DNA from: Spirochaetaceae bacterium
GTDB taxonomy: Bacteria; Spirochaetota; Spirochaetia; Treponematales; Breznakiellaceae
Assembly (NCBI GenBank): GCA_031280115.1
Contig: JAITHF010000076.1
Span: 1 to 6,980 of the forward strand
Length of the DNA stretch: 6,980 bases
Reading direction: 5' to 3'
A program made the position numbers and the translations under genes. A model generated the notes under the pieces. It was given only the letters and a program-made list of their open reading frames with translations, was not told where the DNA came from and made no database searches. Numbering within the stretch: position 1 is the stretch's first letter; every line of letters starts with the position of its first letter. Positions 1-5,021 of the stretch are shown here, in pieces.

Positions 1-1041
1 CAGCCCCTCTACGCGGAAAAAGACGCGATTGAGGCCACAAGCCAGATTATGGGGGTCTCCTATAACCGTCCGGTAATCATAGACGAGGGGGTAACCCTTG
101 AGTTCTTTGACGCAGGGCACATCTTAGGGTCCGCTATGGCGTCTATTACCGTGAAAAAAGACGGAAAGTCTGTGAACATCCTCTGCACCGGGGACCTGGG
201 GCGCAAAAACAAGCCCATCATCCGCGATCCTGACACGGCGCTTCCGGCGCCGGATTACCTGGTGCTGGAAAGCACCTACGGCAACAGGCTGCACGGCACG
301 GCTGACGACGCTATGGAAACGCTGGCGGAGATTGCCCGCAGGACCGTGAAGGCAAAGGGCCGGATTATCATCCCCTCTTTCGCGATTGAGCGCACCCAAG
401 AGCTGGTCTATTATTTTCATCTCCTGGTAGACGAAGGGGTGATACCGGAGATACCGATTTATGTGGATTCCCCTATGGCCACCAACGCGACCACGATCTT
501 TCAGGTCCACCCTGAATGTTACGACGACGAGATACGGGAAGCCTTTATCAAACACCACAAAAACCCCTTCGGCTTTAACAGCCTCCACTTTACCACCAGC
601 GTTGACGAGTCAAAGGCGCTTAACACCCATCCCGGGCCGGTTATCATCATTTCAGCCGACGGGATGTGCGAGGCAGGCAGGATACAGCACCACCTTATTA
701 ACAGCATAAGCGACCCGAACACGACTATTCTTACGGTCGGGTACATGGCGGAGCATACCCTTGGGCGGCGTATCCGCAACAAAGAGCCGGAAGTGAAGAT
801 TCACGGCCAATGGTTCAAGCGCCGGGCAGCGGTGGAGGAAATCAACGCCTTCAGCGCCCACGCGGATTACCGCGAGGCGGCCGAATGGCTTGGCGCGCTC
901 GATACCTCCCGCCTCAAGGGTATTCTGCTGGTTCACGGGGAGCCGAAAGCTCAGGCCGCGTTCAAGACCTATCTTTCGGATCAGGGCTATCCCCAGGCGG
1001 AGATCGTGCAGTACGGCAAGACCTACAGGATGAACGGGTAG
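1..1041 (+). CDS. Beta-CASP metallo-beta-lactamase ribonuclease, C-terminal part (5' end outside window)
   Basis: This is a member of the CPSF73/YSH1-like RNA-processing nucleases (metallo-beta-lactamase fold with a beta-CASP insert and a C-terminal RMMBL segment), which cut RNA in the cytoplasm using two zinc ions. The frame is open from base 1 and the first visible residues (QPLYAEKDAIEA) already look like mid-protein sequence, so the gene begins upstream and the ATG at 49 is not the start. The HxHxDH zinc motif lies off the window. Counting from base 1, visible motifs are H40 in GHILGSA (motif 3), D65 in CTGDLGR (motif 4), E90 in LESTYG (beta-CASP motif A), H287 in FSAHAD (motif B) and H312 in LVHGEP (motif C). 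All expected catalytic positions in the visible part are intact. It ends 4 bases before the rRNA methyltransferase gene, suggesting co-transcription. The family is secure; whether this one is endo- or exonucleolytic and what RNA it cuts cannot be told. Confidence 0.93.
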   Translation, partial: QPLYAEKDAIEATSQIMGVSYNRPVIIDEGVTLEFFDAGHILGSAMASITVKKDGKSVNILCTGDLGRKNKPIIRDPDTALPAPDYLVLESTYGNRLHGTADDAMETLAEIARRTVKAKGRIIIPSFAIERTQELVYYFHLLVDEGVIPEIPIYVDSPMATNATTIFQVHPECYDDEIREAFIKHHKNPFGFNSLHFTTSVDESKALNTHPGPVIIISADGMCEAGRIQHHLINSISDPNTTILTVGYMAEHTLGRRIRNKEPEVKIHGQWFKRRAAVEEINAFSAHADYREAAEWLGALDTSRLKGILLVHGEPKAQAAFKTYLSDQGYPQAEIVQYGKTYRMNG

Positions 1042-1045
1042 GGGC

Positions 1046-1765
1046 ATGGCGTATCTCACCGGTTTTCACGGGATTGAGGAGCGGATAAAGGCGGGCGGTT
1101 CCTGCGGCGCGCTTTTGGTGGCAAAGCCCGGGCCGCGCTCCCAGGCCATTACCGCCCTTGCAAAAGCGCGGAAAATTCGTATCCAGCGGGTGGGAACCCA
1201 CGAGCTTGACCGTATCGCGCCGGACCACCGGGGCATCGCGCTGGAGGTGGAAGACGGGAGGCCGGGCCGCATCCTGAGCGTGGAGCAGTTTATCGAAGGG
1301 CTGGGCGAGGCGCGGGACGCCCTTGCGGTGCTGCTTGACGAGGTTACGGACCCCCACAACTACGGCGCCATCCTCCGCTCCTGCGGCCAGTTCGGGGTTG
1401 ATATGGTGATAAGCCGGTCCCGGCGCACCGCCAAACACGCGGAAATAATCGGCAGCACCTCTGCGGGCGCGGTTTCGTGGGTTCCTGCGGCGGAGGCGGC
1501 CAACCTCCCCCGGGCCGTTGAACTCCTTAAACGCGGGGGGTTCTGGATTTACGGCGCGGACATGGCCGGCAAAGCGGCGCATACCCAGGACTTCCGGGGC
1601 AGGGTGTGCCTTATCCTCGGCGGGGAGGGCGCGGGCATCACCCGCCTCTTGCGGGAACAGTGCGATATGCTGGTTGCCATCCCCTCAAGGGGGATGCTTG
1701 ATTCCCTTAATGTTTCAGTTGCCGCAGGCATTCTGCTCTATGAGATACGCCGCCCCCGGGGCTGA
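1046..1765 (+). CDS. rlmB: TrmH/SpoU-family 23S rRNA (guanosine-2'-O)-methyltransferase, RlmB-like
   Basis: The 239-residue protein is predicted to transfer a methyl group from SAM to a ribose 2'-OH of RNA; RlmB does this at G2251 of 23S rRNA. An N-terminal substrate-binding domain occupies about residues 1-75 (FHGIEERIKAGG, then HRGIALEV), followed by the SPOUT knot domain. All three family motifs are present: motif 1 N105-x-G-A-I-x-R111, motif 2 LGGEGAG with E194, and motif 3 SLNVSVAAG from S220. Length and order match RlmB, although other TrmH-type enzymes with different RNA targets share this layout. The ATG start sits 4 bases after the nuclease stop and has a G-rich stretch before it (GGGTAGGGG), a weak ribosome binding site. 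Its last 26 bases overlap the transporter gene. The family is certain; the exact target nucleotide is inferred. Confidence 0.9.
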   Translation: MAYLTGFHGIEERIKAGGSCGALLVAKPGPRSQAITALAKARKIRIQRVGTHELDRIAPDHRGIALEVEDGRPGRILSVEQFIEGLGEARDALAVLLDEVTDPHNYGAILRSCGQFGVDMVISRSRRTAKHAEIIGSTSAGAVSWVPAAEAANLPRAVELLKRGGFWIYGADMAGKAAHTQDFRGRVCLILGGEGAGITRLLREQCDMLVAIPSRGMLDSLNVSVAAGILLYEIRRPRG

Positions 1766-2729
1766 ACAGAGAACCGGCGCCGGGCCGGACGCGCCGGACG
1801 GAGGGTACTCCGCGGACAAAACAAAAACCCTCTACTGCGCGGGGGTTGTGTCGGTAACGGTGAACAGCGTTCTTTTTGCCGCAAAACTGGCGGCCGGCAT
1901 TATGGCGGACTCAATCGCCCTTACCGCAGACGCCTGGCATACCCTCTCAGACTCCATAAGCTCCCTTATTGTGGTGGCCGCGGTGAAACTGGCCTCCCGC
2001 AAAGCGGATAAAGAACACCCCTTCGGACACGGCCGCTGGGAACACATCGCCTCCCTCTTTATCGCGTTTATTCTGGGGATAATCGGGTTTGATTTTCTTA
2101 AAAACGCCTTTTCGCGCTTTCAGGCGCGGGACTCCGCCGAGTTCGGGGCAGCGGCGCTGGCAGTTACCGCCTTGTCGGTCCTCATTAAAGAAGCTCTGGC
2201 GCAATACGCCTTTTACGCGGGCAGGAAAACCGGTAGCCCTGCGGTGAGCGCCGACGGCTGGCACCACCGGAGCGACGCGCTCTCTTCGGCGGCAGTGCTG
2301 GGGGGCATCTTCCTGTCCCCCCGGTTCTGGTGGATAGACAGCGCCCTTGGGGCGGTTATCGGCGTGATGCTCGGCTTTGCCGCGTATACTATCGTGAAAA
2401 ACAGCGTAACCAAGCTCCTGGGGGAGGAGCCTGAGAGGGAACTTATCGACCGTATCAGCGCGGCGGCCCGGGGCGTGTATCCGTATGAGCTTTACCTCCA
2501 CCACTTTCATATCCATAACTACGTGTCGCGCAAGGAGCTTACCGTGCATATACGGCTTAATAAGGACATGACCATCGAGCAGGGGCACCGTATTGCCAAG
2601 AAGATAGAGCGGGCTGTCCGGGAGCAGTGCGGCATTATTGCCACAGTGCGCCTTGAGCCCCTGCGGAAGCCCCGGGAAGCGGCGCAGGAACCCTGCGCTT
2701 TAGATGCCTCCTGCTATGAAGACTCTTGA
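1740..2729 (+). CDS. Cation diffusion facilitator (CDF) family divalent metal transporter
   Basis: The 329-residue inner-membrane protein should export divalent metal ions in exchange for protons. About six membrane segments are visible (near residues 30-50, 58-80, 102-122, 133-155, 176-190 and 198-220). The two intramembrane metal-binding motifs are intact: H67-x-x-x-D71 in DAWHTLSD of TM2 and H175-x-x-x-D179 in DGWHHRSD of TM5. The hallmark HPFGHGRWEH loop follows TM2, and a cytoplasmic C-terminal domain (about 228-313) contains the His-rich stretch HHFHIHNY. HxxxD pairs in both helices are often seen in zinc-type CDFs, but the substrate is an inference. The frame stays open upstream to about 1518, but that stretch lies inside the methyltransferase gene in another frame. 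The ATG at 1740 is the last plausible start before TM1 and gives a 26-base overlap suited to translational coupling. A short Cys-containing tail (residues about 316-329) is unexplained. Confidence 0.92.
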   Translation: MRYAAPGAEQRTGAGPDAPDGGYSADKTKTLYCAGVVSVTVNSVLFAAKLAAGIMADSIALTADAWHTLSDSISSLIVVAAVKLASRKADKEHPFGHGRWEHIASLFIAFILGIIGFDFLKNAFSRFQARDSAEFGAAALAVTALSVLIKEALAQYAFYAGRKTGSPAVSADGWHHRSDALSSAAVLGGIFLSPRFWWIDSALGAVIGVMLGFAAYTIVKNSVTKLLGEEPERELIDRISAAARGVYPYELYLHHFHIHNYVSRKELTVHIRLNKDMTIEQGHRIAKKIERAVREQCGIIATVRLEPLRKPREAAQEPCALDASCYEDS

Positions 2730-3573
2730 ACAATGCGCCCTGGGGATTGTGGGCCTGGGGCTTATGGGCGGCGCGTTTGCCAAGGCTCTGGGGCGGGCCG
2801 GTCTTGGCAGGGCGGGCGTCTTTGCCTGCGACACCGACCGGGGCGCGCTCAAGGCCGCGGAGGAAACAGGGGACATTGATCAGGGCTTCCTGTCCCCTGA
2901 AGCCATGCTCCCCCGGTGCGGCCTTGTGATACTCTGCGTTAATCCTTCAACCGTGCTGGACTTTATGGGGAAATGGATGGGGGCGTTCGCCTCCGGGACG
3001 CTTATCACCGATATTGCCGGCGTGAAAGGGGCAGTTGCGGCGGCTATGGAGCGCTGCCTGCGCCCGGACCTTGACTTTATCCCGGGCCACCCTATGGCCG
3101 GAAGCGAGAAAGGCGGGTACGCCCAGGCGGGTTCCTGCGATTTCCGGGGCAAGAATTATATTCTCACCCCGCTCAGGCGCACTAAACCCGAAAACCTCCG
3201 GGCCTTGAAGGGCCTTATTACCCGTCTGGGGTTTGGCCGGATTACTGAAACCACTGCGGAGGATCACGACCGCAAGGTGGCGTTTACCTCCCAGCTCCCC
3301 CATGTAATCGCAGCCGCGCTTATTGACTGCGAGGCTGACCCGTCAATACTTCATTTCGGAGGCGGGAGTTTTGAGGACCTGACCCGTATCGCCCTGTTGA
3401 ACGCGCCTATGTGGGCCGAGCTTTTTCTTGAGAACCGGCATGAATTACTAGGGCGTATCCGCCAGTTCCGGCAGAGTTTGGACAAGATAGAAAACCTTAT
3501 CCAGGGGGAAGAACGGGACGGCCTTGCGCGCACCCTTGAAATGGTCCGGGACCGGCGCTCCTGTTTAACCTAG
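2704..3573 (+). CDS. tyrA: Prephenate dehydrogenase (tyrosine biosynthesis)
   Basis: The 289-residue enzyme should convert prephenate to 4-hydroxyphenylpyruvate with NAD(P)+, the committed step to tyrosine. An N-terminal Rossmann fold carries G17-L-G19-L-M-G22, followed by ITDIAGVKG, the active-site segment HPMAGSE (H129-E135, H129 matching the family's catalytic His), SQLPH (H200) and the C-terminal helical-domain motif GGSFEDLTRIA (from 220) followed by NAPMWAELFLENR. It is a stand-alone dehydrogenase: there is no chorismate mutase domain in front and no ACT domain behind, so tyrosine feedback through an ACT domain is not expected. The start at 2704 overlaps the transporter gene by 26 bases, with AGGA at 2686-2689 as a distant ribosome binding site. 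A second in-frame ATG at 2716 would remove four residues and also fits the family. Arogenate dehydrogenase is the main alternative. It appears to be the last gene of the cluster. Confidence 0.93.
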   Translation: MPPAMKTLEQCALGIVGLGLMGGAFAKALGRAGLGRAGVFACDTDRGALKAAEETGDIDQGFLSPEAMLPRCGLVILCVNPSTVLDFMGKWMGAFASGTLITDIAGVKGAVAAAMERCLRPDLDFIPGHPMAGSEKGGYAQAGSCDFRGKNYILTPLRRTKPENLRALKGLITRLGFGRITETTAEDHDRKVAFTSQLPHVIAAALIDCEADPSILHFGGGSFEDLTRIALLNAPMWAELFLENRHELLGRIRQFRQSLDKIENLIQGEERDGLARTLEMVRDRRSCLT

Positions 3574-3593
3574 CGCCTTGTTTCACAGGGCGC
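3573..3593 (+). terminator. Stem-loop at the tyrA stop codon (possible transcript 3' end)
   Basis: GCGCCTTGT (3573-3581) can pair with ACAGGGCGC (3585-3593) around a TTC loop: nine pairs, one of them T-G. The stem starts on the last base of the tyrA stop codon. There is no T-run behind it, so it is not a classical intrinsic terminator. It could protect the 3' end of the mRNA or act together with the T-rich hairpins downstream. Confidence 0.35.
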
Positions 3594-3600
3594 GCACGGC

Positions 3601-3717
3601 GCGGCGCCTCACTGCGATTCGATAGCGTTAGCGGCGCAGCGCAGGAAGCCGTTAGTTGGGGGTTTGGGGGAACTGGTTCCCCCAAAAACTCTTCAAGAGG
3701 CGCGAAAGCGCCGGTAA
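3601..3717 (+). repeat. Intergenic repeat, copy 1 (forward arm of an inverted pair)
   Basis: This copy runs from GCGGCGCCTCA (3601-3611) through GCAGGAAGCC (3641-3650), a GGGGGTTTGGGGG block (3658-3670), a perfect hairpin at 3663-3686, and CTCTTCAAGAGG followed by CGCGAAAGCGCCGGTAA (3689-3717). The same landmarks appear in the same order in reverse complement at 3815-3930 and partly in direct orientation at 6776-6953. No convincing reading frame of its own lies in it. It contains several nested short stems and resembles a REP- or MITE-like palindromic intergenic element. It has no transposase, and I could not identify target-site duplications. Confidence 0.75.
3663..3686. repeat. Perfect 11-bp inverted repeat inside repeat copy 1
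   Basis: TTTGGGGGAAC (3663-3673) pairs fully with GTTCCCCCAAA (3676-3686) around TG. It could form a cruciform in DNA or a very stable hairpin in RNA from either strand. It is followed by AAAAACTC rather than by Ts on the + strand, so on that strand it is not a standard terminator. The corresponding hairpin of copy 2 (3846-3870) has the same stem length but different paired bases. Confidence 0.8.
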
Positions 3718-3723
3718 TTTTTT
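3699..3723 (+). terminator. Possible intrinsic terminator: GGCGC-GAAA-GCGCC stem with T-run
   Basis: GGCGC (3699-3703) pairs with GCGCC (3708-3712) across a GAAA tetraloop, followed after 5 bases by six Ts (3718-3723). The gap before the T-run weakens the case. The stem belongs to the repeat, so the element may double as a terminator of the tyrA transcript. Confidence 0.35.
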
Positions 3724-3741
3724 AATATACCAACAGAGCGC

Positions 3742-3762
3742 GCCGGGAAAACCGGTTTTTTT
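3742..3762 (+). terminator. Possible intrinsic terminator downstream of tyrA
   Basis: GCCGG (3742-3746) pairs with CCGGT (3752-3756, outer pair G-T) across GAAAA, followed directly by a run of Ts ending at 3762 (seven in all from 3756). The T-run is well placed, but the stem is only four to five pairs. It lies in the AT-rich core between the inverted repeat arms and is the best-formed intrinsic terminator candidate between tyrA and the importer genes. Confidence 0.4.
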
Positions 3763-3814
3763 GCCAGCAAAATAAACTATCCTGTCCCCGCATAAATCAT
3801 TGTTTTATAACGAA
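3763..3814. other. AT-rich core between the inverted repeat arms
   Basis: This short AT-rich stretch separates the two repeat arms and contrasts sharply with the GC-rich surroundings. It contains TATAAC at 3806-3811, which resembles a -10 box, but no good -35 box at the right distance. I see no gene, riboswitch or operator in it. A promoter for the importer genes must lie somewhere between about 3763 and 4025 unless transcription reads through from tyrA. Confidence 0.4.
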
Positions 3815-3967
3815 TTATCGGCGCTTCGCGCCTCTTTTAAGAGAATTTGGAGGGTCATAGACCCTCCAAACCACCCATAAAGGCGACGTGCTATGCGCCC
3901 GTGCGCTCTCGAAGCGCGATGAGGCGCCGCTTCAAGGTTGTGACTAAACGTGCGAACCCGCTCGCCG
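3815..3967 (-). repeat. Intergenic repeat, copy 2 (reverse arm of the inverted pair)
   Basis: Read on the - strand, this copy shows the order of copy 1: GCGGCGCCTCA (3930-3920), a variable middle, a perfect 11-bp hairpin (3870-3846), then CTCTT-AA-AAGAGG and CGCGAAGCGCCGATAA (ending at 3815). Its outer end extends beyond copy 1: on the - strand, GTTTAGTCACAACC and then GAAGCGGCGCCTCA (3949-3920) match 6854-6883 at 28 of 30 positions by eye, and GC-rich similarity continues to about 3967. No gene is apparent inside it. Confidence 0.75.
3846..3870. repeat. Perfect 11-bp inverted repeat inside repeat copy 2
   Basis: TTTGGAGGGTC (3846-3856) pairs fully with GACCCTCCAAA (3860-3870) around ATA. 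It occupies the place of the 3663-3686 hairpin of copy 1 with the same outer TTTGG/CCAAA pairs but different inner pairs, each change matched on the opposite side. Confidence 0.8.
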
Positions 3968-3983
3968 CAGGAAGCACTTAAAA

Positions 3984-3996
3984 CAGCCTCCGGCTG
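3984..3996. repeat. Short hairpin CAGCC-TCC-GGCTG, also present at 6941-6953
   Basis: A five-pair GC stem with a three-base loop, identical over 13 bases to 6941-6953. It lies just outside repeat copy 2 and about 20 bases before the ribosome binding site of the solute-binding protein gene. It is probably a module of the same repeat family. Confidence 0.55.
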
Positions 3997-4013
3997 CCCG
4001 CAGGGGGTTGTGT

Positions 4014-4020
4014 AAAGGGG
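4014..4020 (+). promoter_or_regulatory. Ribosome binding site that favours a GTG start at 4026
   Basis: AAAGGGG lies five bases before the GTG at 4026. No purine-rich site lies close to the alternative ATG at 4044, and the TTG at 4008 precedes this sequence. This decides the preferred start of the solute-binding protein gene. Confidence 0.5.
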
Positions 4021-4025
4021 CGGCG

Positions 4026-5018
4026 GTGTGTGATAGTGTTCGTATGGATAGGCGATTATTTTTTGAGTGCCTTTTTTGGGGAATGCTCATCTCCGCCGTT
4101 ACCAGCGCCCTTGATGCCCAATCGCTGCCTCCGGTTACGGTATATGGGCTTAAAGGCCCCTCCGGTGTGGGGATGATACAGCTTTTCGAGAACCCGCCCC
4201 AGTATCCTGAGGCAGCCATAACCGTGGAAGCCTTGGCGCAGCCTGACCTCATGGCAGCGCGTTTTATATCCGGCAGCGCGAAGGTGGGCATCCTCCCGCC
4301 CAATATGGCGGCGAAACTCGCCGGCGCAGGCGCACGGATCCAGATTGCCGCGGTGCTGGGAACCGGCATGCTCAGCCTCCTTACCAGCGATCCCGATGTC
4401 AGGCGGATTGAAGACCTGCGGGGTAAAACCCTGTCCGCCGCAGGGCAGGGCGCCACGCCGGAATATGTGTTCCGCCGAATCCTGCGCTCAAAAGGCATCA
4501 ATCCCGACCGGGACCTGAGAATCAATTTTTCCCTTGCCTATCCGGAAATAGCCCGGTCCCTCATAAGCGGGCGGATCGACACCGCCCTCATACCAGAGCC
4601 TTTTGCCACTATGGCCCGCGCCGGAAAGCCTGACCTGCGGGAAGCGGCGGATATTCAGCAGGAATGGGTGCGCGCCGGCGGACGGGGGAATTACCCTATG
4701 ACTGCTTTGGTGGTGGACGCGGGCTTTGCCGCGAGCCAGCCTCTCATGCTTAAAACCATCCTGCAAGGGTTCAAAGACTCTGCGGCCTGGGTCACGGCCA
4801 ATCCAGATAAGGCCGGGGTCCTCGTGGAAAAACACGGTTTGGGAATCCGCGCTCAGATCGCCCGCGCCGCCATACCCCGCAGCAACTATGTGTTTATTCC
4901 AGCCCTGGAAGCGCGCGCCAGCCTGGAAGCGCTTTACCAAGCCTTTTTAGAGTTCTCCCCCGCTGCCATAGGAGGCAGGCTTCCGGGGGATGGCTTTTAT
5001 CTTAACCCGGCGCCGTAA
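4026..5018 (+). CDS. ABC importer substrate-binding protein (NMT1/SsuA/TauA-like)
   Basis: This exported binding protein should capture a small solute outside the inner membrane and deliver it to the permease encoded next. From the GTG at 4026 it has 330 residues; from the ATG at 4044 it has 324. The first region (MDRRLFFECLFWGML, then ISAVTSALDA before QSLPP) reads as a signal peptide with likely cleavage after LDA. I see no convincing lipobox. The body fits the periplasmic binding type II fold of nitrate/sulfonate/taurine and thiamine-precursor binders: VTVYGLKGPSG, then KVGILPPNMAAKL, a TSDPDVRRIEDLRGKTL segment typical before the hinge, and SGRIDTALIPEPFATMA. The ligand cannot be deduced, since aromatic amino acid, sulfur or vitamin genes that would hint at it are absent nearby. 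The gene ends 3 bases before the permease-ATPase gene, so the two are surely co-expressed. I see no riboswitch in the leader. Confidence 0.87.
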   Translation: MCDSVRMDRRLFFECLFWGMLISAVTSALDAQSLPPVTVYGLKGPSGVGMIQLFENPPQYPEAAITVEALAQPDLMAARFISGSAKVGILPPNMAAKLAGAGARIQIAAVLGTGMLSLLTSDPDVRRIEDLRGKTLSAAGQGATPEYVFRRILRSKGINPDRDLRINFSLAYPEIARSLISGRIDTALIPEPFATMARAGKPDLREAADIQQEWVRAGGRGNYPMTALVVDAGFAASQPLMLKTILQGFKDSAAWVTANPDKAGVLVEKHGLGIRAQIARAAIPRSNYVFIPALEARASLEALYQAFLEFSPAAIGGRLPGDGFYLNPAP

Positions 5019-5021
5019 ACG

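Noticed and set aside
962..1582. 206-residue open frame on the - strand across the nuclease and methyltransferase junction
   Set aside because: It is antisense to two well-supported genes and carries no family motif.
1518..1739. N-terminal extension of the metal transporter (start at 1518)
   Set aside because: This part overlaps the methyltransferase core in another frame, has no membrane or CDF similarity, and an ATG at 1740 gives a family-sized protein.
1947..2588. 213-residue open frame on the - strand opposite the metal transporter
   Set aside because: It is a shadow of the transporter gene: no motif, no ribosome binding site, basic low-information translation.
3497..3685. 62-residue - strand frame at the end of tyrA
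   Set aside because: It covers the tyrA 3' end and repeat copy 1, with no motif or ribosome binding site.
3783..3811. Promoter for the importer genes (TATAAC at 3806-3811)
   Set aside because: The -10-like box is fair, but the 17-base-spaced position holds TGTCCC, a poor -35, and the leader would exceed 200 bases. It is not strong enough to annotate as a promoter.
3601..3967. CRISPR array
   Set aside because: The repeats are a single inverted pair with structured interiors, not regularly spaced direct repeats with unique spacers, and no cas gene is present.
3720..4025. TPP, cobalamin or other riboswitch before the solute-binding protein gene
   Set aside because: I looked for conserved riboswitch core sequences because this binding-protein class includes thiamine-precursor binders. 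None was visible; the leader is explained by the repeat.
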